A DNA stretch of 64,000 nucleotides from Mangrovimonas cancribranchiae (GTDB lineage: Bacteria; Bacteroidota; Bacteroidia; Flavobacteriales; Flavobacteriaceae): positions 1,876,001-1,940,000 of the forward strand of contig NZ_CP136925.1 of the NCBI RefSeq assembly GCF_037126245.1, read 5' to 3'. The position numbers and the translations under genes are program-made. The notes under the pieces were generated by a model, which was not told the origin of the DNA, made no database searches, and saw only the letters and a list, made by a program, of their open reading frames with translations. This document shows, piece by piece, positions 1-8,058 of this stretch. Numbering within the stretch: position 1 is the stretch's first letter; every line of letters begins with the position of its first letter.

Positions 1-1072
1 AGGTTTTAAAAAAGTTAACCAATCTAGGCGCTAAAGCATAGGTTACTTTTTGGGATACTGCCTTTAATTTATAAACTGCAGGTATCGTAAAAAAAATGTC
101 TCCCAAACCTCCATAAGATTTCTTTACAAGTACATTACCTAAACTTTTGTTTTGTTCTTTATCTAATTCTTGATTCTGTATTAAATTAATGTTGTTCCAA
201 AATTCTGGTATCGTCTCCTTTATGGCTTTTAAAGCTTTTGCTTTATCATCTGGATAAAAGTTAAACGACCACGTTCCTACTTTATCATTAGTGATAATCT
301 CACAATCAGATAAAAAAGCTTCTGCAGCTAACCGTCCTGAGGGTTCTGGCCAAACAGGTTTTATTATAATGGTTTTTGTTTTGCCTAGTATATTTAAAAC
401 CTCTTTGTTTTCTATTGGAGATTTAAACTTAATGTTTTTAGGGATATCTACTTGTAGTTTGTTTTCGCCATAAACAACAAATTGCTTATCTGGATGGTTA
501 ACAGCATAATCAACAAATTCATAACCACCTTTAAGGTTATTAAGGGTTCCAAAAAACGGAATTTGGTCTAGTTTCTCTTTTGAAATTTGAAGATTATCAA
601 CATCTACAGTTGGAGGCATTATTAAATGTTCACCTATTGCTTCTCCAAAAAAATCGTAATGATATTGATAATGTTTTGGTGATTGAAATACATTTAATCG
701 TGCGTTAGCAAACAGATTTCTGTAAAGATGATATTTTTCATTATTACAGCAATTCTTAACGTTCTTTTCACTTAAACACAATAGGTTTCGCCTAACACAA
801 AAATTATAATCGTACTCTAGCTTAACATATGGTTTATTACTGTTTATAATGTATTGGAGCAATTCTATTTCAAATTGACAACGCGATGTACTACTTACAA
901 TAATTATATTTGATTGAGCTATCTTCTCTTTGGTTATTTTAAAGTTTTCAAGAAGATTTAGTTCAACTAAAAACCCCAACTCGTCTCCATAGGAAATAAG
1001 TTGGGTTAATGTTAATTCGGCACCACGCTTTAAGGTTATGCCTGTATCGTGAAGGAATAAAATTCTATTCAA
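1..1072 (-). CDS. Two-domain glycosyltransferase (GT4-like half joined to a GT9 heptosyltransferase-like half), C-terminus cut by window edge
   Basis: I translated the minus strand by hand: the frame is open from about 1072 to base 1, so the gene runs off the left edge with about 357 residues visible. The first ~300 residues look like a GT-B enzyme. KPVWPEPSGRLAAEAF near residues 240-260 resembles the nucleotide-sugar-binding signature of GT4 enzymes. Near residue 325 the motif YGGLGDIFFTIPAVYKLK begins, which resembles the N-terminus of GT9 ADP-heptose:LPS heptosyltransferases. The product is therefore probably a bifunctional enzyme of surface-glycan synthesis, acting at the cytoplasmic face. 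The start I prefer is TTG at 1072 (reads MNRILFLHDTG); no ATG lies close by and an in-frame stop is upstream. The donor and acceptor sugars cannot be told from sequence. Confidence 0.7.
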   Translation of the reverse strand, partial: MNRILFLHDTGITLKRGAELTLTQLISYGDELGFLVELNLLENFKITKEKIAQSNIIIVSSTSRCQFEIELLQYIINSNKPYVKLEYDYNFCVRRNLLCLSEKNVKNCCNNEKYHLYRNLFANARLNVFQSPKHYQYHYDFFGEAIGEHLIMPPTVDVDNLQISKEKLDQIPFFGTLNNLKGGYEFVDYAVNHPDKQFVVYGENKLQVDIPKNIKFKSPIENKEVLNILGKTKTIIIKPVWPEPSGRLAAEAFLSDCEIITNDKVGTWSFNFYPDDKAKALKAIKETIPEFWNNINLIQNQELDKEQNKSLGNVLVKKSYGGLGDIFFTIPAVYKLKAVSQKVTYALAPRLVNFFKT

Positions 1073-1086
1073 TACTACATGTTGTA

Positions 1087-1125
1087 TTAGCCACTGTAAT
1101 ATCCATCGTCATAATAGTCGTCATC
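1087..1125 (-). other. In-frame continuation of the DGYY repeat beyond the stop codon
   Basis: Directly after the TAA at 1126-1128 the same frame reads DDDYYDDGYYSG and then a second TAA at 1087-1089. The residues match the repeat pattern of the lipoprotein tail. The stop most likely arose by a change of one base in a tyrosine codon (TAT to TAA), which shortened an older tail of about 85 residues. Confidence 0.6.
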
Positions 1126-1344
1126 TTAGTATCCATCATCGTAATAGCCATCACTATAATAACTATCGTCATAGTATCCATCATTGTAAGAATCGTCATC
1201 ATAGTAACCATCACCATAATAACCATCGTAAAATGATCCATCGTCATCACTACTACAAGACGCTAACGAAACGCCTACTAAAGATGCTGCAGATGTAACT
1301 AATAAGGTTTGACCTGTTTTTTTAAGAAAATCTCTTCTATTCAT
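1126..1344 (-). CDS. Small Tat-type lipoprotein with Gly/Tyr/Asp-rich repeat tail
   Basis: The 72-residue product starts MNRRDFLKKTG, a good twin-arginine signal (RRxFLK). A hydrophobic stretch and the lipobox LASC around residue 30 follow, so the mature protein should be a lipid-anchored peptide of about 43 residues. After SCSSDDDG it consists of repeats of the type DGYYDD and SYxDGYY, very acidic and tyrosine-rich. A TAnnTTTG-like box (TAATTTTG, 1350-1357) lies just before the start, which would give a very short or absent leader. The stop at 1126-1128 interrupts the repeat, and the same frame continues for 12 more repeat-like codons. I do not recognise a family or function. The plus-strand frame rich in Val and Ile here is only its complement. 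Confidence 0.6.
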   Translation of the reverse strand: MNRRDFLKKTGQTLLVTSAASLVGVSLASCSSDDDGSFYDGYYGDGYYDDDSYNDGYYDDSYYSDGYYDDGY

Positions 1345-1407
1345 AATAGCAAAATTAAGTTTCCTGAATTTTTCAAGAAAAAACTCTATTAAATATACAA
1401 CTTTTTT

Positions 1408-2475
1408 TTAACTATCAATATGTTTGGCATAGTTACGCCATTTTTCAATGCAAAGGGTCATGTCTTCTGGCAACTCTGACGTAAAGCTCATCCACTTACC
1501 TGTTTTAGGGTGCTCGAAACCTAAGGTTTTGGCATGGAGCGCTTGTCGTGGTAAGACTTTAAAGCAGTTTTCTACAAATTGCTTGTATTTACTAAATGTG
1601 GTTCCTTTTAATATTTTTTCACCGCCATAACGTTCGTCATTAAATAAAGTATGGCCAATGTGTTTCATATGAACACGTATTTGGTGTGTTCTTCCTGTTT
1701 CTAACTTACAGGATACTAAGGTTACATAACCTAAACGCTCTATAACTTTGTAATGCGTTACGGCTGGTTTTCCCTTCTCTGCTTGATCGCCTAAGAAAAC
1801 GGTATTTTGTAATCGGTTTTTAGGATGACGTCCTATGTTGCCTTCAATAGTGCCTTGATCTTCTTCAACATTTCCCCACACTATAGCAATATACTCGCGT
1901 TCACTAGTTTTATTAAAAAACTGTTTGGTTAAATGCGCCATAGCTGTTTCGGTTTTTGCTACAACCAAAAGACCGCTTGTATCTTTGTCTATACGATGCA
2001 CCAACCCAGGTCTATTACTTGAGTTGTTTGGTAGGTTTTCAAAATGATAAATTAACGCATTTATTAATGTTCCCGAATAATTACCATGTCCAGGATGCAC
2101 AACCATTCCTGCAGGTTTGTTTACAACTAAAAGCTCCTCATCTTCGTAAACAATATCTAACGGAATATTTTCTGGGGTAAGTAAATACTCAAATGGTGGG
2201 TGCTCGAAAAGCACCTGAATTTTATCAAAAGGTTTTACTTTATAGTTTTGCTTTACAGGAGTACCATTCACATGTATGTTACCACTCTTGGCCGCTGCTT
2301 GAATTTTATTTCGGGTAGCATTTTCAATAAAATTCATTAAGTATTTATCTATGCGAAGTGGCTGTTGCCCTTTCTCGGCTGTAAAGGAATAATGCTCATA
2401 AAGATCGTCCTCACTTTTCTCTATATCGTCTTGGTTTTCTTGAATCATGCGTTTCTTATTCTGGTCGGTTTCCAT
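1408..2475 (-). CDS. rluD: RluD-family 23S rRNA pseudouridine synthase
   Basis: The 355-residue protein should isomerise specific uridines of 23S rRNA to pseudouridine. An N-terminal extension of about 35 acidic residues is followed by an S4 RNA-binding domain (about 40-87, with LRIDKYL) and the catalytic domain. The motif HRIDKDTSGLLVVAK begins at residue 160, with the catalytic Asp at 163. RTHQIRVH further on is also typical of the RluA/RluD group. The start overlaps the end of the PASTA gene by 20 bases, so the two are probably translated from one mRNA. RluD rather than RluA or RluC is inferred from the S4 domain and length. Confidence 0.9.
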   Translation of the reverse strand: METDQNKKRMIQENQDDIEKSEDDLYEHYSFTAEKGQQPLRIDKYLMNFIENATRNKIQAAAKSGNIHVNGTPVKQNYKVKPFDKIQVLFEHPPFEYLLTPENIPLDIVYEDEELLVVNKPAGMVVHPGHGNYSGTLINALIYHFENLPNNSSNRPGLVHRIDKDTSGLLVVAKTETAMAHLTKQFFNKTSEREYIAIVWGNVEEDQGTIEGNIGRHPKNRLQNTVFLGDQAEKGKPAVTHYKVIERLGYVTLVSCKLETGRTHQIRVHMKHIGHTLFNDERYGGEKILKGTTFSKYKQFVENCFKVLPRQALHAKTLGFEHPKTGKWMSFTSELPEDMTLCIEKWRNYAKHIDS

Positions 2476-3013
2476 TACCTAAAACCAAGTCTATTTTTGA
2501 TGTTTTTGGCAGCTTATCGCCTATTTTAATTTCCGAACCTTCAAACGTTACTTTTACCACCTCATCTTTACCTAAGTAATCTACATAAGAGGTTTCTCCG
2601 ACTCTAAACCCTAAAGCTTCTAATGTGGGTTTGGCTTGCCTAAATGTTTTACCAACTAAATCTGGGACGTTTACTTTACGGTAACCAGAAGGGTTTAAGG
2701 TTAAATATATCTTTCGGTTTTCTTTTACTTTTTTGCCTGCTTTAGGGTCTTGATCTATTACAGCAAATTTTGGATAGTCGGGATTAAAGTTAGAAGAGTC
2801 TTGTATTTCCATTGCCAAGTGGTTATTATTTAACTCTATTTTTGCTACTTCTACAGACTTCCCTGTTAAATTTGGCACCGTTTCGAACTCGTTATGATTA
2901 GTAGAAACATTCAGCCATTTTAGTAGTAAAAAACATAATACAAACACCCCTATAATAGCAAGTATAACTTGCTTTAAAAAGGTTTTACTAGTAACAAACT
3001 TTATAAGACTCAT
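2456..3013 (-). CDS. Membrane-anchored protein with two PASTA domains
   Basis: The 185-residue protein has a short cytoplasmic N-terminus, one membrane helix (about residues 15-37) and two PASTA repeats outside the membrane (about 44-110 and 111-180, each with a VPxLxGK-type start). PASTA domains bind muropeptides in Gram-positive kinases and penicillin-binding proteins. Here there is neither kinase nor transpeptidase, so the domain stands alone in the periplasm. It is divergent from ddl, which makes the D-Ala-D-Ala that such domains could meet, and overlaps rluD by 20 bases. A role in peptidoglycan sensing is inference. Confidence 0.85.
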   Translation of the reverse strand: MSLIKFVTSKTFLKQVILAIIGVFVLCFLLLKWLNVSTNHNEFETVPNLTGKSVEVAKIELNNNHLAMEIQDSSNFNPDYPKFAVIDQDPKAGKKVKENRKIYLTLNPSGYRKVNVPDLVGKTFRQAKPTLEALGFRVGETSYVDYLGKDEVVKVTFEGSEIKIGDKLPKTSKIDLVLGNGNRPE

Positions 3014-3031
3014 GAAATTTTATTTATCAAA

Positions 3032-3039
3032 CAAATATA
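3032..3039 (-). promoter_or_regulatory. Candidate -7 box of the PASTA-rluD operon
   Basis: TATATTTG on the minus strand fits the Bacteroidota -7 consensus TAnnTTTG and lies about 18 bases before the ATG. I see no convincing -33 TTG at the expected distance. A small inverted repeat (AAAACAG/CTGTTTT) sits just upstream. Confidence 0.45.
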
Positions 3040-3166
3040 TAAAAACAGAACTGTTTTTTCTTTCGGTTATTATGTGATATTTTAGCTTAACCAATATTAT
3101 TTACGTCGCATTGGTCGTTTTTGGATTATTATTTTAAAAAAGTCGCCTACACTATAGGTATAAAAA

Positions 3167-4144
3167 ATGAAAAAAAACATCGCCATTATTATGGGTGGAT
3201 ATTCCAGCGAATTTGAAATATCCTTAAAAAGTGGTAACGTGGTTTACACATCGTTAAATCAAGATAAATATAATCTTTACCGCATACATATATTAGAACA
3301 TAAATGGGTATATGTTAATGATGATAATGTTGAATTCCCTGTAGATAAAAATGATTTTTCTGTTATCATTCATGACCAAAAAATTCTTTTCGATTGTGTT
3401 TTTAATGCCATTCATGGTACACCTGGTGAAGATGGCTACATGCAAGGCTATTTAGAACTTTTAGGTATTCCGCATACCAGTTGCGGTATGTATCAAGCGG
3501 CATTAACATTTAATAAACGTGACTGTTTAAGTGTTTTAAAGCCTCATGGTATAAAAACAGCTCAGTCGTACTATGTCAATTTAGGTGATACTATTAGCGA
3601 AACAGCCATTATAGAAAAAGTTGGCTTACCTTGTTTTGTAAAAGCTAATAAAGCTGGTAGCAGTTATGGCATTACCAAAGTTTACAAGCAAGAAGACTTA
3701 CAAGCCGCCATCGATTTTGCTTTTAAAGAAGATGACGAAATAATTATTGAAGCTTTTTTAGATGGTACCGAAGTATCTGTTGGTGTTATAAGTTACAAAG
3801 GAAATATTAAAGTTTTACCCATAACCGAAATTGTTAGCGAAAACGACTTTTTCGATTTTGAGGCCAAGTATTTAGGAAAATCACAAGAAATAACCCCTGC
3901 CAGAATTAATGAAGCCCAAGCTAAAAAAGTACGCACTTTAGCCAAAAAAGTCTATACCATTTTAAAAATGACAGGCTTTAGCCGAAGTGAATATATTTTT
4001 AAAGACGATGAACCACATTTATTAGAAATAAATACTGTTCCTGGTCTTACTGCCGAAAGTATTTTACCACAACAAGCAGCACAAGCAGGTATTTCGTTAC
4101 AAGACCTGTTTAGTAATGCCATTGAAGAAGCTTTAAAAGCATAA
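3167..4144 (+). CDS. ddl: D-alanine--D-alanine ligase
   Basis: This cytoplasmic ATP-grasp enzyme joins two D-alanines for the peptidoglycan stem peptide. The length of 325 residues is normal. The N-terminus carries the glycine-rich IIMGGYSSEFEISLKSG. HGTPGEDGYMQGYLELLG matches the ligase N-domain signature, and the C-terminal EINTVPGLT supplies metal-binding Glu and Asn. The ATG at 3167 follows ATAAAAA without a Shine-Dalgarno sequence, as is usual here. coaD follows after 43 bases on the same strand. Confidence 0.95.
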   Translation: MKKNIAIIMGGYSSEFEISLKSGNVVYTSLNQDKYNLYRIHILEHKWVYVNDDNVEFPVDKNDFSVIIHDQKILFDCVFNAIHGTPGEDGYMQGYLELLGIPHTSCGMYQAALTFNKRDCLSVLKPHGIKTAQSYYVNLGDTISETAIIEKVGLPCFVKANKAGSSYGITKVYKQEDLQAAIDFAFKEDDEIIIEAFLDGTEVSVGVISYKGNIKVLPITEIVSENDFFDFEAKYLGKSQEITPARINEAQAKKVRTLAKKVYTILKMTGFSRSEYIFKDDEPHLLEINTVPGLTAESILPQQAAQAGISLQDLFSNAIEEALKA

Positions 4145-4187
4145 CACATTTATTATACGTAACTTTAAAGAATTAATAGCTTAAAAA

Positions 4188-4643
4188 ATGAGACGAGCCA
4201 TATTTCCTGGGTCTTTTGACCCCATAACATTAGGACATTACGACATTATTAAACGCGGTGTAAAACTTTTTGACGAAGTTATTGTGGCCATTGGGGTAAA
4301 TGCAGAAAAAAAATACATGTTCTCTCTTGAAGAAAGAAAAGCCTTTATTGAAGCTTCTTTTAAAAATGAAGATAAAGTAAAAGTAGTGACTTACGAAGGT
4401 TTAACGGTTGACTTTTGCAAAGAAATCGATGCGCAATTTATTTTACGTGGCTTACGTAATCCTGCCGATTTCGAATTTGAAAAAGCCATTGCTCACACCA
4501 ATAGAAAACTCTCTAAAATAGAAACTGTCTTTTTATTAACTGCTGCAAAAACATCATATATTTCTTCATCTATTGTTAGAGATGTTATAAGGAATCACGG
4601 CGATTACAGTAAACTAGTTCCCGATAGTGTTGTTGTAAAATAA
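4188..4643 (+). CDS. coaD: Phosphopantetheine adenylyltransferase
   Basis: This enzyme adenylates 4'-phosphopantetheine to dephospho-CoA, the fourth step of coenzyme A synthesis. The 151 residues begin RRAIFPGSFDPITLGH, which holds the nucleotidyltransferase TxGH motif. ISSSIVRDV near the C-terminus is the second ATP-binding motif. Its length is normal for CoaD. It ends 3 bases before the stop of the convergent SulP gene, leaving no room for a separate terminator. Confidence 0.96.
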   Translation: MRRAIFPGSFDPITLGHYDIIKRGVKLFDEVIVAIGVNAEKKYMFSLEERKAFIEASFKNEDKVKVVTYEGLTVDFCKEIDAQFILRGLRNPADFEFEKAIAHTNRKLSKIETVFLLTAAKTSYISSSIVRDVIRNHGDYSKLVPDSVVVK

Positions 4644-4646
4644 CCC

Positions 4647-6269
4647 CTAAAACTTATATTCTGAAAGCGATTTAGGAAACTCTTCTGGATTGGCTGCTAA
4701 ATGATATCTTGGATCATCGATATCTTCTACAATAACCTCTTTAAATTTTGGACTAGCTTTATACAATAACGCTTTACAGTCTTCACTTAAATGTTTTAAT
4801 GTAATTTTCTTCCCTGCGGCTTCATACTTTTCAACTATATTAAAGATGGCTTCTAAAGCAGAGTGATCGCTTACACGTGACTCTACAAAATCAATTTCAA
4901 CTGTATCTGGGTCGTTTTTAACATCAAATTTATCGTTAAAGGCTTTTATAGAACCAAAAAATAAAGGCCCCCAGATTTCGTAAACTTTTGTTCCATTGTC
5001 TTTAACACGCTTTCTTGCTCTAATTCTTTTAGCATTTTCCCAAGAAAACACCAAAGCGCTCACAATAACCCCAGCAATTACCGCTATAGCTAAATCGAAA
5101 ATTACGGTTAAACCAGAAACTAGTAATAACACAAATAAATCACTTCTTGGAATCTTACCGGCTATTCTAAAACTACTCCAAGCGAACGTACCAATAACGA
5201 CCATAAACATAACACCTACTAAAGCTGCAATTGGCACTTGTTCTATTAATCCAGAAGCAAATAGGATAAAAAAGAGAAGTCCTAAAGCTGCCACAATACC
5301 AGACAAGCGTGTTCTTCCGCCTCCTTTAATGTTTATTATGGATTGCCCAATCATAGCACAACCGCCCATGCCTCCAAAAAGTCCCGTAACTATATTAGCA
5401 CCTCCTTGCGCTAAACATTCTCTATTGGTGTTTCCTCTAGTTTCGGTTAATTCATCTATTAAGTTTAACGTCATTAAAGATTCTATTAAACCTACCGCTG
5501 CTAAAATTAATGCATACGGGCCAATAAATTTAAGTGTTTCCCATGTCATTGGGACTTTATTAAAAATATCTGTTTGGAATGTTGGCAAACCACCTTTTAA
5601 ACCTTCGCCTCCACCATCTCTAATAAAGCTTCCTACAGTTGCTACATCTAAATTTCCAAAAATCACTATAGCCGAGACGACTAAAATGGCAATTAAAGCC
5701 TCTGGTAGTTTTTTATTTAGTTTTGGAAGTCCGTACATAATTCCCATTGTTAAGGCAACTAAAGCAATCATAATCCATAGTTTTGGCCCTTGCATCCAAA
5801 CCACTTCGCCGTTAACAAACTCCTTAAACAACCCTAATTGCGACAAGAAAATAACAATAGCTAATCCGTTAACAAATCCCATCATTACTGGGTGAGGAAT
5901 TAATCTCACAAACTTTCCTAGTTTAAATACTCCAGCAAGCATTTGAATAATTCCCATTAGAATTACGGTCGCAAACAAATAATACAACCCTAAGTTTTCG
6001 CCTTCTGCTCCCATAGCATTTCCTTCGGCAACTAGGCTTACCATAACTACTGCCAGAGCACCAGTTGCACCACTAATCATGCCTGGTCTACCACCAAAAA
6101 TTGAAGTGATTAAACCAATCATAAAAGCAGCATAAAGCCCTACTAACGGATCTACCCCTGCAACAAAAGCAAAAGCAACAGCTTCTGGCACTAAAGCCAA
6201 AGCCACCGTAATACCACTTAAAATATCGTTCTTAGCATTTGCTGCTCGTTTTCTAATAAAACTTGTCAT
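4647..6269 (-). CDS. SulP/SLC26-family anion transporter with STAS domain
   Basis: The 540-residue inner-membrane protein has 10-12 hydrophobic segments followed by a cytoplasmic STAS domain (about 430-520). Family signatures include VPEAVAFAFVAGVDPLVGLY near the N-terminus and GGMGGCAMIGQSIINIKGGG in the middle. SulP members carry sulfate, bicarbonate or other anions in proton- or sodium-linked exchange, and the substrate cannot be told here. There is no fused carbonic anhydrase. The gene has its own promoter upstream. Confidence 0.9.
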   Translation of the reverse strand: MTSFIRKRAANAKNDILSGITVALALVPEAVAFAFVAGVDPLVGLYAAFMIGLITSIFGGRPGMISGATGALAVVMVSLVAEGNAMGAEGENLGLYYLFATVILMGIIQMLAGVFKLGKFVRLIPHPVMMGFVNGLAIVIFLSQLGLFKEFVNGEVVWMQGPKLWIMIALVALTMGIMYGLPKLNKKLPEALIAILVVSAIVIFGNLDVATVGSFIRDGGGEGLKGGLPTFQTDIFNKVPMTWETLKFIGPYALILAAVGLIESLMTLNLIDELTETRGNTNRECLAQGGANIVTGLFGGMGGCAMIGQSIINIKGGGRTRLSGIVAALGLLFFILFASGLIEQVPIAALVGVMFMVVIGTFAWSSFRIAGKIPRSDLFVLLLVSGLTVIFDLAIAVIAGVIVSALVFSWENAKRIRARKRVKDNGTKVYEIWGPLFFGSIKAFNDKFDVKNDPDTVEIDFVESRVSDHSALEAIFNIVEKYEAAGKKITLKHLSEDCKALLYKASPKFKEVIVEDIDDPRYHLAANPEEFPKSLSEYKF

Positions 6270-6293
6270 AAGGTTGAGTTATTTTGAAAGGCG

Positions 6294-6324
6294 CAAAAAT
6301 ACAGTTAAAATGTAGAAGCACAAA
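6294..6324 (-). promoter_or_regulatory. Promoter of the SulP transporter gene
   Basis: On the minus strand TTTG (6321-6324) is followed after 19 bases by TATTTTTG (6294-6301), which fits the Bacteroidota -33/-7 pattern. The ATG at 6269 lies 24 bases downstream of the -7 box. Confidence 0.6.
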
Positions 6325-6427
6325 CCTATATTATTATATTTCAATGAAGTTTTTTACACTAAAACGTTTGAGATACTTGCAGTCTAAGCGCAACATTATT
6401 TTCCTATTATATTCCTCAATAAAAAAA

Positions 6428-7099
6428 CTATTGAATTTTAAAATCAAAATATGTTTTTGGAAACGGTTCGCCTCGTAATGTAAAATGCCACCATTCTTTA
6501 GCGTAATTCCTAAAGCCATGTTTTATCATAACTTGCTGTAATAGTTGTCTATTCTGTTTCTGTTTTAAAGTTATACCATCGTAATTTACCCAGGATTCTT
6601 GCCCAAAAAAGTCGTATGGACTTCCCATATCTAATGCTTCACCTGTATTACCGTTAATTATGGTTAAATCGACTGTACTTCCGCGACTATGACCAGATCG
6701 TGTAGCAATATATTCTTCTCGAAACAAATGGCGTTTTTCAACTTTGGGATAAAACTCTTGCTTATTTATGGTATCATTCAAGTCTTTAGCCCAAACCATA
6801 AAATGATTCACCGCTTGTTGTGGGCGATACCCATCAAAAACTTTTAAACATAAATTCTGCTCTTGCAATTCTTCTTGTACTTTTTTTAAAGCCTTTGCAG
6901 TAGGTTTTGTTAGAATGAGTTCATTCGCATAATAACCTGGTATGGTATCACCCACAAAATTATTTGTAGAATAATATCTTAACTCAATCGTTATGTCTGG
7001 AATTATTTCTTTGACATTAACAAACTCTTCTGGAAGAGCGTTTTGATCATTCACCAAAAGAAATAGGATAATATACAGTGTCGTTTTAAGTTTCATCAT
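6428..7099 (-). CDS. VanX/DdpX-like D-alanyl-D-alanine dipeptidase (peptidase M15D)
   Basis: The 223-residue protein is a zinc dipeptidase that should cleave D-Ala-D-Ala. The zinc ligands fit SGHSRGSTVDL (His137, Asp144) and EWWHF (His205), with catalytic Glu202. Arg92 in FDGYRP matches the conserved substrate-side Arg. The start MMKLKTTLYIILFLLV is a hydrophobic signal sequence, so it acts in the periplasm or on the envelope, unlike cytoplasmic VanX. No vanH or vanA neighbour exists, so a role in recycling or feeding on D-Ala dipeptides is more likely than glycopeptide resistance. Confidence 0.88.
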   Translation of the reverse strand: MMKLKTTLYIILFLLVNDQNALPEEFVNVKEIIPDITIELRYYSTNNFVGDTIPGYYANELILTKPTAKALKKVQEELQEQNLCLKVFDGYRPQQAVNHFMVWAKDLNDTINKQEFYPKVEKRHLFREEYIATRSGHSRGSTVDLTIINGNTGEALDMGSPYDFFGQESWVNYDGITLKQKQNRQLLQQVMIKHGFRNYAKEWWHFTLRGEPFPKTYFDFKIQ

Positions 7100-7128
7100 A
7101 TATTGACTAATTTAGAAAAAAATAGGTT

Positions 7129-7728
7129 ATGGACTTATTTTCAAACGAAAAAAACACCTTTAGTTTACCAGATGCTAAGCTAATTTATTATCCTAACTTT
7201 TTAAATAGAGCAAAAGCAAATATTTACTTTAAAACTCTTTTAAAAGAAACCCTTTGGCAACAAGATGATATTACTGTTTTTGGCAAAACCTATAAACAAC
7301 CAAGATTAACAGCCTTGTATGCTGAAAATAACAAACCTTATTCCTACTCTAATATAAGTATGCATCCCAAAAAATTTACAAAAACACTTTTAAATTTAAA
7401 ATTGGAAGTAGAAGATATATGCAATCACAATTTCTCTAGTGTACTCCTAAATTTATATAGAAATGGAAACGATAGTAACGGCTGGCATGCTGACAACGAA
7501 AAAGAATTAGGCAAACATCCAACAATCGCTTCTCTTTCCTTAGGAACAGAACGAGTTTTTAAATTTAAACACAGAACATTAAAAAATGAGAACCATAAAC
7601 TGTTATTACAACATGGAAGTTTACTAATAATGAAAGGCGCTATGCAGGAGTTTTGGGTACATCAAATACCAAAAACAAAACAGCAAGTTGGTAAAAGAAT
7701 CAACCTAACATTTAGGTATATTAATTAA
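7129..7728 (+). CDS. AlkB-like Fe(II)/2-oxoglutarate dioxygenase
   Basis: The 199-residue protein matches the AlkB family, which reverses alkylation damage on DNA or RNA bases by oxidative demethylation. The iron ligands are His120 and Asp122 in GWHADNE and His178 in VHQI. Arg190 and Arg196 in GKRINLTFR are placed to bind 2-oxoglutarate. PRLTALYAEN (about 58-67) matches the nucleotide-recognition motif of AlkB/ALKBH2 enzymes. The gene is divergent from the dipeptidase gene with 29 bases between starts and ends in a strong terminator. No ada or other alkylation-response gene is nearby. Confidence 0.9.
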   Translation: MDLFSNEKNTFSLPDAKLIYYPNFLNRAKANIYFKTLLKETLWQQDDITVFGKTYKQPRLTALYAENNKPYSYSNISMHPKKFTKTLLNLKLEVEDICNHNFSSVLLNLYRNGNDSNGWHADNEKELGKHPTIASLSLGTERVFKFKHRTLKNENHKLLLQHGSLLIMKGAMQEFWVHQIPKTKQQVGKRINLTFRYIN

Positions 7729-7730
7729 AA

Positions 7731-7758
7731 AACCGAGGTCCCTCAACCTCGGTTTTCT
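7731..7758 (+). terminator. Intrinsic terminator after the AlkB-like gene
   Basis: AACCGAGGT (7731-7739) pairs with ACCTCGGTT (7746-7754) around a 6-base loop, followed by a T run. Confidence 0.85.
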
Positions 7759-8058
7759 GTTTCATTTGCATTCATATATGTAGTTAGATTTAGGGTCTCT
7801 AGTATCAACAACATAATGCAAATATTAATTAATTAATCCATTGAACTAAAAAGTAATTTTCTAGTACACACCAAATGTATAATTAAATACCTACAAGAAC
7901 GTTTAAAGACACATATTTTCGATGAAATGCACTTTTTTTTAACATTTTGGGTCAAAATATTTAATTTTACCGACGAAATACATACCTGAAAATTAAAAAA
8001 TCCGTTTTATATGCTAAGAATTATTATATCTTTAGATAAAGAAAATAAAAAAACAACT
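7759..8058. other. Gene-free stretch of about 300 bases
   Basis: AT-rich DNA between a terminator and the hydrolase gene. It contains TAATTAATTAAT-type sequence and a T8 run but no clear TAnnTTTG box, RNA gene or open frame that I can support. Confidence 0.5.

Noticed and set aside
1009-1236. Plus-strand frame with Ile/Val repeats that looks like a membrane protein
   Set aside because: It is the complement of the DGYY repeat tail, starts inside the glycosyltransferase gene, and has no neighbours or promoter on that strand.
4996-5895. Open frame of 299 codons on the plus strand
   Set aside because: It is antisense to the SulP gene. Its composition (many Pro, Ile, Lys, Asn, no domain) is that of a shadow frame.
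6428-7099. Vancomycin resistance cluster
   Set aside because: Only a VanX-like enzyme is present. The ligase at 3167 is an ordinary Ddl and there is no VanH, VanR or VanS.
8011-8058. Earlier start of the hydrolase gene
   Set aside because: It would put a charged stretch before a clear signal peptide that begins at 8059.
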